Shown: positions 1-6,889 of the stretch, one piece after another | Layout of the letters: every line of letters begins with the position of its first letter | Position numbering within the stretch: position 1 is the first letter of the stretch | Assembly: GCA_964538485.1 (NCBI GenBank) | Contig: CAZIHJ010000068.1 | Location: forward strand, 1 to 16,145 | DNA from: JBJXHC01 sp964538485 | GTDB taxonomy: Bacteria; Bacteroidota; Ignavibacteria; UBA10030; UBA6906 | Length of the DNA stretch: 16,145 nucleotides | Direction: 5' to 3' | Notes under the pieces: model-generated | The model's input: the letters and a program-made list of their open reading frames with translations, nothing else | Database searches by the model: none | Told to the model about the DNA's origin: nothing | Translations under genes and position numbers: made by a program

Positions 1-261
1 GCGTCGTATTTCTACAAGGAAAAGTATGCTGGTCAGGAATTTCTGGATGGCTCGCTCCGGACCGCCGATTATAAACTCAAGCCATTCGCGTCGAATAATT
101 TTGGCTTCAGCTTGACGTATCTCATGCGAGGACTGGCACGATCAAGCCCGGATCTGGAATTTCTCCAGAACTCGGCATTTGAGTTCACCTATTTTAGGTA
201 TTTCAATGACCTGGATTTCTCGGCAGATATTGTTCAGGCAAGCGTCAAGTTTTCGATTTAA
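1..261 (+). CDS. C-terminal part of an outer-membrane beta-barrel protein, DUF3570-like (5' end outside window)
   Basis: Frame 1 is open from the first base to a TAA at 259-261 and gives 86 residues. The fragment has alternating aromatic and polar strands and ends in SVKFSI, an aromatic-rich final strand typical of outer-membrane barrels. The pattern of an EF..G.LRTADYKL.PF segment, then a NNFGFSLTY strand, then a final strand pair with TYFRYFNDLDFSADIV matches what I remember of the C-terminus of DUF3570 proteins (a Y/F-rich strand, a 'SDYDLSKF'-like turn, 'YGFGISYTDI', and an 'ANIVSFGFKF'-like end). The family call is from memory of the pattern, not a search. The next gene begins 13 bp after the stop, so the two may be cotranscribed. 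In other genomes DUF3570 genes often sit beside DUF4266, ApbE and thioredoxin-like genes; these would lie upstream of this window. Confidence 0.75.
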   Translation, partial: ASYFYKEKYAGQEFLDGSLRTADYKLKPFASNNFGFSLTYLMRGLARSSPDLEFLQNSAFEFTYFRYFNDLDFSADIVQASVKFSI

Positions 262-263
262 CA

Positions 264-270
264 GGGGAGG
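264..270 (+). promoter_or_regulatory. Ribosome binding site deciding the start at 275
   Basis: GGGGAGG lies 4 bases before the ATG at 275. It supports this start over the in-frame TTG at 179, which lies inside the preceding gene. Confidence 0.7.
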
Positions 271-274
271 ACGT

Positions 275-2665
275 ATGAAAGGGTTTATCGTTCTTGTGGC
301 GGTGTGGGCATTCCCTCTTGTGAATCTTTCCGCCGGCGAGAAAACGCCGGCTGGACAATTTGGGGCTCATTGGGCGCGTGTTTCCGATAGAGCGCAGATC
401 CAGCTCATCATTGATGAGTTGCGTTCTGCTACGGAACGAGGCAGAGATGGGATTGTGCGGAAGCACGCCGCCCTGAATTTTATCCCCGCACCAATGCCTG
501 CGACGCAGGGGATATTCTCTTCAGGATCGGGAATGGATAACATACGTCTTACGGATGGATCAGCTTCGGTGGAATTCGCCAATGGCGGAGTGCTCCATCT
601 GACTAAGACAACACTGGGCTGGCGCATAGCCGCTGGAACGCTTCCTCCACCACCGTCGGTGCGTACCCATGCTTCGCGGCGTTCGGCCTCAGGTGTCTCG
701 GTCGGCAGTACGTTTATCGAAACCCCTATGAGTCGTGAGCACGACATTGAACGACTGACCAGAAGCGCAACACGCACAAAGCTCGGGAAAGCGCTGTTTG
801 CCACAGCCGACAGGACGGCTTCCTATTATTCCGCTCGATATACGACCCGTGCACCCTTTGTCTCGGCGACATACATACAATTTGTTACTGATCCGGAATG
901 GAACAGGGTTGTGTATGGCAACATGAATCACTGGATCAAAGCGTACGGGAATATTGCAGGGCCATCCTGCATTGCCGTCGATGCGGATGGTCGCGTGTTT
1001 ATTGGAGAGACCGGTAAACAACAGGTGACGGTGCTGCGCGTTGCCGGCGAAGGGAGTGATACACACCTGCTGCCCTTGTTTGTTATCAACAACATTTCAA
1101 ACCCCACGGATGTTGCCTGGTCGGATGGAGGAACACCACTGATCCCCTCGGACGATTTCCTGTATGTCGCCGATGCGTCAGCAAATACGGTTGCAAAGTA
1201 TGCGCTGCATGCATCGGGTGCAACCCGGGTTGCGGAGTTTTCGGGATTTGATTCTCCCACTTCAATCGTAGTGGGGAGATGGAACGGTGCAAGCAACGGT
1301 CTCCTGTACGTCGTTGACAGGATTGGGAAACGTCTTCGTGCATTCGAGGATGAAGGTAACACGCTGAGAGTGGTCAATGAACTCAAGGGTGATCATCGTC
1401 AGTACTTCCGATCCATCAAAACGGACCACTTTGGAAATGTGTATCTGGTCGACAATGCATATTCACAGGTGTTCAAGTATACGTCTGATCTTCATTTGCT
1501 TGATGCGCAAGGGGGCGACGAGACCTTTGCTGCTCTTGGCACGGTGGATATTCCCTTCGGGAAGATCGAAGTGGAGGGCGAGGGTACATTCTGGGCCGGA
1601 TTTGATCAACTCTTTGCTCTGGAGCGCTGGGGTGAGGAGACCGGTGCACAACGCCGTACCCTTGGACTTCGATTGAAAGACATCGACTTCAGTGCTGATG
1701 CTGATGTCAGTGAAATTGCCAACTCTTTTATCATGACGGATTATGGTGATGTCAGCATCCGGGTGTTGGATGCCGCACGGATGCCACTGCGCACTCTCAA
1801 TGCCTCATGGATGGTTGCGGGAATGAAAACCATTGTGTGGGACAGGCGCGATGAATCAGGGAAGCAGGTTCCAGAGGGTACATATCATTATGAAATAGTT
1901 GCACAATCCCCGTATCGCGACAACCCGACCGTGTCACACACATCGCTCTCGTTACCACTGTACTATTGGGAGAATAGCGGCAGCAGTCGTGCTCACGATA
2001 ATCCCCATTTGGTGCAGGGAACTGCTGTGGCATGGGGAAGCGACCCATCGCAAACAGCCGATGAACACAGCACTTCTGTGCAATACAGATTTTCAGGGTT
2101 GCAGCCCGAAAGTGAATATGAAGTGGCGGCGGAGTACGTTGGCAATGACGGTGTGGGCCGGATGCAGGACCTTGATGCCGATGGAATATCATTGCACGGG
2201 TCGTGTACAGTCGGCAATCAACCGCATCGCACAGGATATCTTCGGCTCCCGAAGGAATCGTACGCAGATGGCGAAGTAACGATCAGCATCAATCGTCGGG
2301 GCGAAGGAACGGCAATTGTGTCCCAGCTCTGGATGAAGCAAGTTGGAGTTGGATTTGGTTTCCAACCGGTTGACCAGGTGATTCCTACAGCATACGCGTT
2401 GTTGCAGAACTACCCGAACCCGTTTAATCCCTCGACCACCATTCGTTATGCAATTCCCGTCGAGGGTCCGGTGACACTGAAAGTGTATAACCTCGCGGGA
2501 CAGGAAGTGGCGACGTTGGTGAACGATCGGAAAACGATTGGAATGCACGAGGTGCAATTTTCCGCGGTGAACAAAGAGGGAGGTGCATTAGCGTCGGGTG
2601 TGTATTTCTATCGCTTGCAGGCGGGTGAATTTTCGGATGTGAAAAAGTTTCTAGTATTGAAGTAG
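275..2665 (+). CDS. Secreted beta-propeller (NHL-like) protein with FlgD-type Ig domain and T9SS type A sorting domain
   Basis: 796 residues. The ATG at 275 follows GGGGAGG and gives a signal peptide (residues 1-20, MKGFIVLV...LVNLSA). Residues 20-200 are a low-complexity, Ser/Thr/Arg-rich region of unknown role. Residues about 205-410 contain repeated strands of the NHL/6-bladed propeller type (PSCIAVDADGRVFIGE, LYVADASANTVAKY, NVYLVDNAYSQVFKY). Residues about 490-550 match a FlgD Ig-like fold (IRVLDAA..., WDRRDESGKQVPEGTYHYEI). Residues 560-690 look like another beta-sandwich, perhaps carbohydrate-binding. The last 92 residues (about 705-796) are a T9SS type A C-terminal domain with LLQNYPNPFNPSTTIRYAIP and VYNLAGQEVATLV, ending in KKFLVLK. 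The protein should cross the outer membrane by the Por/T9SS system and be surface-attached or released. Substrate or partner is unknown. The propeller and Ig combination suggests binding rather than catalysis. Confidence 0.9.
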   Translation: MKGFIVLVAVWAFPLVNLSAGEKTPAGQFGAHWARVSDRAQIQLIIDELRSATERGRDGIVRKHAALNFIPAPMPATQGIFSSGSGMDNIRLTDGSASVEFANGGVLHLTKTTLGWRIAAGTLPPPPSVRTHASRRSASGVSVGSTFIETPMSREHDIERLTRSATRTKLGKALFATADRTASYYSARYTTRAPFVSATYIQFVTDPEWNRVVYGNMNHWIKAYGNIAGPSCIAVDADGRVFIGETGKQQVTVLRVAGEGSDTHLLPLFVINNISNPTDVAWSDGGTPLIPSDDFLYVADASANTVAKYALHASGATRVAEFSGFDSPTSIVVGRWNGASNGLLYVVDRIGKRLRAFEDEGNTLRVVNELKGDHRQYFRSIKTDHFGNVYLVDNAYSQVFKYTSDLHLLDAQGGDETFAALGTVDIPFGKIEVEGEGTFWAGFDQLFALERWGEETGAQRRTLGLRLKDIDFSADADVSEIANSFIMTDYGDVSIRVLDAARMPLRTLNASWMVAGMKTIVWDRRDESGKQVPEGTYHYEIVAQSPYRDNPTVSHTSLSLPLYYWENSGSSRAHDNPHLVQGTAVAWGSDPSQTADEHSTSVQYRFSGLQPESEYEVAAEYVGNDGVGRMQDLDADGISLHGSCTVGNQPHRTGYLRLPKESYADGEVTISINRRGEGTAIVSQLWMKQVGVGFGFQPVDQVIPTAYALLQNYPNPFNPSTTIRYAIPVEGPVTLKVYNLAGQEVATLVNDRKTIGMHEVQFSAVNKEGGALASGVYFYRLQAGEFSDVKKFLVLK

Positions 2666-2691
2666 ACTACTTTAACAAGGAGAGTATCGCA

Positions 2692-2799
2692 GTGTATCAG
2701 GTATTGAAAAACATATGTTCCACGATTCCCCGGGTCACGAGCATCTCCCCCGGTCTCCCCAGTTATGTTCTCATTCGCAACATCACAAGGAGGTCATGA
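2692..2799 (+). CDS. Possible 35-residue leader ORF coupled to the pseudopilin gene
   Basis: A GTG at 2692 follows AAGGAGAG (2677-2684) with 7-base spacing and opens a 35-codon frame. It ends in a TGA at 2797-2799 that overlaps the start codons of the next gene (sequence TCATGATG). The predicted peptide begins VYQVLKNICSTIPRV and ends in ITRRS. It has no recognisable domain and no clear membrane helix. The good SD spacing and the stop/start overlap are what is seen; translational coupling is inference. Alternatives are a chance frame in a 5' leader, or a remnant of a longer N-terminus for the pilin-like gene. Confidence 0.3.
   Translation: MYQVLKNICSTIPRVTSISPGLPSYVLIRNITRRS
2787..2793 (+). 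promoter_or_regulatory. Ribosome binding site for the first pseudopilin-like gene
   Basis: AAGGAGG stands 5 bases before the ATG at 2799 and only 2 bases before the ATG at 2796, so 2799 is the better start. It lies inside the short upstream frame. Confidence 0.65.
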
Positions 2800-3329
2800 T
2801 GTCAACCAGTCAAACGTTGCTGTCGATGGCGGCAATGATGTTTCTCTCGACCATACTGCTGAGTTTCTATCGGCTTTTGGCGGGCACAGGAGACGATATC
2901 TCCAGCGGTCAGGATGGTATCCTTGCCACAACCATAGCCACTTCGTATATGGAAATTGCTCAGGGTCTGTCGTTCGATACAGTAACCGATTCTTCGGACA
3001 TTGCACTGCAGAATGTGTCTGTGTTAACGGCCCCGGCTTCGCTCGGTCGCGATTATGTGGCTGAGGATAGCATGCACAACTTTGATGACTTTGATGATTT
3101 CAACGGCTTCACAGCCGAGAAGGAAGCTGGTGGGACCGGCAGACGATATCGGACAACATTCAAAGTCAACTACGCCAACGATACGAACGTAGGGCAAAAC
3201 TCGTCGACTCGAACGTTCTTAAAACGACTAGATCTTAAGACATGGCGTATTGAACCGCCCCCCGTGGCAGGTGCCCGGTTGGACACGGTAAGAATGTCCA
3301 TGGTGCTCGGTTACTTTCATTTTGATTAA
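2799..3329 (+). CDS. Pseudopilin-like membrane protein, MshD/PilV type
   Basis: 176 residues starting MSTSQTLL. The N-terminus is one hydrophobic helix (about residues 6-27) followed by an extracytoplasmic domain. The helix leads into a segment (TIATSYMEIAQGLSFDTVT) resembling the 'ATSLAQSKLEEL' helix extension of PilV/MshD minor pilins. The acidic-aromatic motif NFDDFDDFNGF at about residues 94-104 recalls the DDVDDYNG motif of MSHA protein MshD. It is followed by an RRYRTTFKVNYAND strand and a KRLDLKTWRI strand, in the place where MshD has its 'KRI.VTV' strand. No prepilin peptidase site (G before F/M, with E at +5) is present. The following genes resemble PilW/MshO and PilX, an order like the mshD-mshO-mshP block. 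It is paralogous to the gene at 15599. The family assignment is by motif and context only. Confidence 0.8.
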   Translation: MSTSQTLLSMAAMMFLSTILLSFYRLLAGTGDDISSGQDGILATTIATSYMEIAQGLSFDTVTDSSDIALQNVSVLTAPASLGRDYVAEDSMHNFDDFDDFNGFTAEKEAGGTGRRYRTTFKVNYANDTNVGQNSSTRTFLKRLDLKTWRIEPPPVAGARLDTVRMSMVLGYFHFD

Positions 3330-3341
3330 ATCGGAGGGTCT

Positions 3342-3956
3342 ATGGGATTCATACTTGACATCATGTTCTCCATGATCATCGGCGGGGCGATCCTCATTTC
3401 CGTGCTTTCAGCCAATGATATTGCCAGTGAGAACCAATCTGTGTACAACGGTAATATGCTTGTCCAGGAACTCCTTATTTCAACGGCACATCTCGTCGAA
3501 GGTGAGTTCCGCAATATGGGATATGGCGTTCCGCAGAATGAGGGTAGCGTGTTGTTGGCCGATACATCAAAGATCAAGTTCCTCACTGACCTCAGAAACG
3601 GTGGCGTTATCGATACCGTTGAGTATCGGCTGGGGCCAACGACTGAACTAATGAAGACAAAGAACGAGCTTGACCGGTACCTGCACCGGTACGTAAACAA
3701 TGTTAAGACCGGTGCGGTGGGTGTTGTTACTGTTTTTCGGCTCAAGTACTTTGCACGATCCGGCGAGGAACTGAGCACTCCTGTTAACTCAGACCGGCTT
3801 ACAGAAATCCATGTCGTTGAGGTGACAATGGAAGTGCAAAACCCCTATGCTATTGAACGGCGCCCCGGCGAAATAGGCCAGGGCCAGCGGGATGCCTTGT
3901 ACTCGAGCTCTCTCTGGCAACAAACGCGGTTGGCTTCGCAGAACTCCCGGAGATAA
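3342..3956 (+). CDS. Pseudopilin-like membrane protein, PilW/MshO type
   Basis: 204 residues. The ATG at 3342 follows GGAGG with good spacing, 12 bases after the previous stop. It has an N-terminal hydrophobic helix (residues 3-25, FILDIMFSMIIGGAILISV) and a long amphipathic continuation with QELLISTAHLVEGEFRNMGYGV. That last stretch closely resembles the PilW/MshO helix end, where 'lendlRnAGYg' is the family hallmark. The rest is a beta-rich globular domain (IKFLTDL..., IDTVEYRLG, VTVFRLKYFARSG, IHVVEVTMEVQNP) as in PilW. The protein begins MGF, as if already cut to the mature prepilin form, with Asp rather than Glu near the expected position 5. It probably acts in a minor-pilin or pseudopilus-like complex, or in membrane-anchored assembly of an extracellular structure. 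The exact system is unknown. Confidence 0.82.
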   Translation: MGFILDIMFSMIIGGAILISVLSANDIASENQSVYNGNMLVQELLISTAHLVEGEFRNMGYGVPQNEGSVLLADTSKIKFLTDLRNGGVIDTVEYRLGPTTELMKTKNELDRYLHRYVNNVKTGAVGVVTVFRLKYFARSGEELSTPVNSDRLTEIHVVEVTMEVQNPYAIERRPGEIGQGQRDALYSSSLWQQTRLASQNSRR

Positions 3957-3984
3957 CATTTGACACATTTTATACGGAGGAACT

Positions 3985-5259
3985 ATGGGTGGTAAAGCAG
4001 CAGTGATATTTGTAGTCGGGTTCGGACTCATTCTCGGCTACATTTCCCTCAATTTGAACAGCATGGCAACTGAGACAGTCGGCAACATGGCAATGTACAA
4101 CCATGCGACTGCTTCTCACGACCTTGCTTCGGCTGGTGCAAATGTCGGGCTTGCCAAGTTCTATCAGGACACCACCTGGTATGGAAGCACGACACAGACC
4201 TTCACCAGTGGACCGTTTCGCGGGAGTTTTACTGTTTCAACAACAGCAGTGCCGGGAAATATGGTGAGATTGAGGAGTGTCTCAACGTATGAACCCGACC
4301 CTTCCACGACCCTGCATGATACTGTGGAAGTGTACTTCAGTAGAACGAAGGAGCAAAGCTTCTCGATGTATGCCTGGATGACCAACAATGAAAACGGAGT
4401 CAATTGGATAACAGGGGACACCGTGTGGGGCAGGTTGCATTCCAACAGCACGTTCGTCATCAACGGCAAACCGGTATTCTACGAGAAGGTAACGACTACG
4501 AAAAACTTCAGCCCGAAAGTAGGCAAGTCGCCTAACGGCGCAATATTCAAAAAAGGGTACGAAACCGGTGTCGCAAGTATTGATTTTCCAAATAGCCTTA
4601 GTGAACTGATTACGGCTTCAACTTCGGGGGGACGTCGTTATCTATCAGACATTTGGTTAACGATTTCAAAAGGAACAGTTTCGGATGAAGACGGTAAAGT
4701 CTATGTCAGGTCGACGTCAGCTGGCCCGATCATTGACTCCATCATGTTGTCTGATCCAGCTTTCAATGGCGCCCTTTTAGGAAATGGACGGGTAAACATT
4801 TCGGGAACGCTTGATGGCAGGCTGACGATCGGTTCGTTGACGGACGTATACATTCAAGATGACGTGATCTACGAGAATCAAAATACGACAACAACAAATG
4901 ACATGTTGGGGATTGTTGCGGAGCGGCACGTCGTGGTTGCCGACAATTTGGCGAATAACCTCCATTGCTCGATTCAAGGAAGCGTGTTTTGCCGGACGGG
5001 CTCATTCACCGCGGAAAATTACAGCACCAGACCGATTGCAGGACAACTGAACCTTCTTGGATCCATTGTTCAGAATGTCCGCGGACCAGTGGGAACATTC
5101 AGCGGCGGTGGCATCAATCATGGGTTCTCAAAGCGATACAGGTATGATCAGCGGCTCGCGGATCCTCAGGTAAGGCCTCCATTTTTCCCGGGTTTCGTTG
5201 TCAAAACACTGGCCATTGCCAACTGGTGGGAAAGCTATAGGATTCCAAACTTACACTAG
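3985..5259 (+). CDS. PilX-like / DUF4900-type pilus-associated protein
   Basis: 424 residues. The ATG follows ACGGAGG (about 3974-3980). It has an N-terminal helix (about 4-24, KAAVIFVVGFGLILGYISL), then a PilX-like segment (HDLASAGANVGLAKFYQDTTW, where PilX proteins have 'AEAGI..AL..L'). The remainder matches the DUF4900 pattern: a GRLHSNSTFVINGKPVFYEKV stretch, GRVNISGTLDGRLTIGS, DVYIQDDVIYE, NDMLGIVAERHVVV, LNLLGSIVQNVRGPVGTF, and a YRYDQRL...PPFFPG...WWESYR end. These repeated short strands suggest a solenoid-like beta structure. It closes the three-gene pseudopilin set, and a strong hairpin follows the stop. It lacks a prepilin peptidase cleavage site. The family call rests on remembered pattern similarity. 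Confidence 0.85.
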   Translation: MGGKAAVIFVVGFGLILGYISLNLNSMATETVGNMAMYNHATASHDLASAGANVGLAKFYQDTTWYGSTTQTFTSGPFRGSFTVSTTAVPGNMVRLRSVSTYEPDPSTTLHDTVEVYFSRTKEQSFSMYAWMTNNENGVNWITGDTVWGRLHSNSTFVINGKPVFYEKVTTTKNFSPKVGKSPNGAIFKKGYETGVASIDFPNSLSELITASTSGGRRYLSDIWLTISKGTVSDEDGKVYVRSTSAGPIIDSIMLSDPAFNGALLGNGRVNISGTLDGRLTIGSLTDVYIQDDVIYENQNTTTTNDMLGIVAERHVVVADNLANNLHCSIQGSVFCRTGSFTAENYSTRPIAGQLNLLGSIVQNVRGPVGTFSGGGINHGFSKRYRYDQRLADPQVRPPFFPGFVVKTLAIANWWESYRIPNLH

Positions 5260-5282
5260 AATTTGATAATCGATTTCTCATG

Positions 5283-5308
5283 AAGGGCACTCGTTTATGA
5301 GTGCCCTT
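5283..5308 (+). terminator. Rho-independent-type terminator after the pseudopilin genes
   Basis: A perfect 10-bp stem, AAGGGCACTC (5283-5292) with GAGTGCCCTT (5299-5308), encloses a 6-base loop. It is followed by a T-rich stretch broken by Gs (TGTGTTTC). It sits 23 bases after the stop of the PilX-like gene and separates it from the cytochrome operon. Confidence 0.8.
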
Positions 5309-5383
5309 TGTGTTTCTGGCTGGATGCGCGTTGAATTTCTCAACAGTATTGTTGGGCACGGTAGTTGAGGATGTTCTTTGAGG

Positions 5384-5414
5384 TTGTTGTACAGCCGCAC
5401 TGTTTATACCTTTA
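5384..5414 (+). promoter_or_regulatory. Weak candidate promoter of the cytochrome operon
   Basis: TACCTTTA (5407-5414) matches seven of eight positions of the Bacteroidota -7 element TAnnTTTG, with TTG triplets about 17-20 bases upstream (5384-5389). It is so close to the ATG at 5422 that the mRNA would be nearly leaderless. The rest of the 5309-5421 interval shows no other clear feature. This is pattern matching only. Confidence 0.22.
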
Positions 5415-5421
5415 AGGGAAT

Positions 5422-6282
5422 ATGGCTCACAACGTTTTCATACTATTTCTATTTTTGATAATTGTCATAGCGACCATCTCCATTGGTCTGCATGGATATG
5501 GCTACTATGTCACGCCTGCACCTGAACGTCCGTACCGGGAAGATTATGAGCAGATGAAGGGTTCCGGTCATTACAGTCATGGCCTTGGCATAATTGGTGC
5601 AACAATGATCATCATTGGTGTGTCGACATATTCTTCCCGTAAGCGAATAAAGAGCTTATGGAACCTTGGCAAGCTGTCGGTGTGGCTTGAGTTCCACATT
5701 TTCATGTGTCTTCTCGGCCCCATACTGGTGGTGTTTCATACCACATTCAAGGCAGGAGGAATTGCAGCAATCAGTCTTTGGACAATGCTGTCGGTGTGGG
5801 CCAGTGGATTGATCGGCCGGTTTCTATACTCCCAGATACCAAGGAACCTGCAAGGCACCGAACTCTCGAGTGCACAAATCACAATCGAGCTTGAGCGACT
5901 GGGTTCTGATCTGGCTGCAAGTCCACTTGGGAGTCAGCTGGCAAAACAAATTACAGCCAGCTTCAGCTCAATACGAAACCCCAGCGGCATTGGGGAGGCA
6001 ATCTCGATCGGTTTACAAGTCAGGTCCATCCGGAGACACGTCAGGCATTCGGTCAAGGAAATGGTCAGACGCAGTCCGCTCTCCCGCGACCACGCGGTTT
6101 CTTTGCAGCGCACGGCAAACACCATGGCAGCTCTTCTTCAAAAGTCAATTGTTCTGGGGCAGGTTGGTAAACTTTTTCATTACTGGCACGCCGTCCATCT
6201 ACCTTTTACAGTGATCATGTTCATCACCCTTGCGGCACATGTTGTTGCGGCAGTGTTGCTCGGGTATACCTGGATTTTCTAG
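5422..6282 (+). CDS. Inner-membrane di-heme cytochrome b (ferric-reductase/cytochrome b-like)
   Basis: 286 residues with five probable membrane helices (about 5-29, 53-70, 87-107, 111-133, 261-282). His92 and His106 in helix 3, and His259 and His273 in helix 5, form two His-x13-His pairs. This is the spacing by which cytochrome b and ferric-reductase-type proteins hold two stacked b hemes. Basic residues after helix 2 (SSRKRIK) and in the long 134-250 loop (RSIRRHVRHSVKEMVRR) place these on the cytoplasmic side. His92/His259 would then ligate an inner heme and His106/His273 an outer heme. It opens the operon with multiheme cytochromes c and an NAD(P)-linked flavoprotein, so it probably carries electrons across the cytoplasmic membrane between them. 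The direction of flow and any quinone site are not visible. AAGGGA lies just upstream of the ATG. Confidence 0.85.
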   Translation: MAHNVFILFLFLIIVIATISIGLHGYGYYVTPAPERPYREDYEQMKGSGHYSHGLGIIGATMIIIGVSTYSSRKRIKSLWNLGKLSVWLEFHIFMCLLGPILVVFHTTFKAGGIAAISLWTMLSVWASGLIGRFLYSQIPRNLQGTELSSAQITIELERLGSDLAASPLGSQLAKQITASFSSIRNPSGIGEAISIGLQVRSIRRHVRHSVKEMVRRSPLSRDHAVSLQRTANTMAALLQKSIVLGQVGKLFHYWHAVHLPFTVIMFITLAAHVVAAVLLGYTWIF

Positions 6283-6290
6283 AGGTCTGA

Positions 6291-6881
6291 ATGAAACCCG
6301 TTCACTTTATCATCATTGGTCTTGTGCTGACCGCCGGTCTTGTGATTGCAATCATTGCGCAGCGGGATCAGGTTAACGTTGCCTCTGTCCCGGCGACAAA
6401 TCCGCATCCCGAATTCTCTTCCGACGCCGCGCCGTCCAAAGAGAACGTGGCGGCAGGAGTGAGAAAGAAGGCCGATGAACTCCGGCACATCATTGAACAG
6501 AACCCGAATGATGCCAAACGTGTATTCGAGCTTGCCCGACTGCAGCAGGACAGTCACAATATGGGGGAAGCCGTGAAGTTATACGAACGCGGCCTCAAGA
6601 TACAACCGGCGAATCACGACGCACGGATTGATTATTCGGTGTGCCTCTTTGAATCCGGGAAGAAGGCGGAAGCGCTTGTCCAAACCAGAATGGTCTTGCG
6701 CTCCGAACCCGGCAACGCAAAGGCACTGTATAATGCCGGAGCATTATACGGCAACAAAGGCGTTCCGGACTCGGCACGGATGTATTGGAACAAACTGATG
6801 GCGATTCATCCGGAGGATGATCTCGCGCTGCAGGCAAAAAAGAATCTCGATCGTCTCGGATCGTCCATCGGTTCGAAGTAG
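6291..6881 (+). CDS. Membrane-anchored TPR protein in the cytochrome operon
   Basis: 196 residues. An N-terminal signal-anchor helix (residues 5-23, HFIIIGLVLTAGLVIAIIA) is followed by a linker rich in Pro, Ala and Ser. Then come about three tetratricopeptide repeats at residues 74-105, 108-139 and 142-175 (motifs such as FELARLQQDSHNMGEAVKLYERGL, split across the repeat, and ALYNAGALYGNKGVPDSARMYW). With Lys2 inside and no strong positive cluster after the helix, the TPR domain should face the periplasm. The start is 8 bases after the previous stop, with AGAGG overlapping that stop. By position it may be an assembly factor for the multiheme cytochromes, comparable in layout to CcmH/NrfG-type TPR proteins of cytochrome c maturation, or a scaffold tying cytochrome b to the periplasmic cytochromes. 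Both roles are inference. Confidence 0.85.
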   Translation: MKPVHFIIIGLVLTAGLVIAIIAQRDQVNVASVPATNPHPEFSSDAAPSKENVAAGVRKKADELRHIIEQNPNDAKRVFELARLQQDSHNMGEAVKLYERGLKIQPANHDARIDYSVCLFESGKKAEALVQTRMVLRSEPGNAKALYNAGALYGNKGVPDSARMYWNKLMAIHPEDDLALQAKKNLDRLGSSIGSK

Positions 6882-6889
6882 GGTTCACA

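Noticed and set aside
179..274. Upstream TTG start extending the T9SS protein by 32 residues
   Set aside because: It would overlap the preceding barrel gene by 83 bases and bury the signal peptide; the ATG at 275 has a ribosome binding site.
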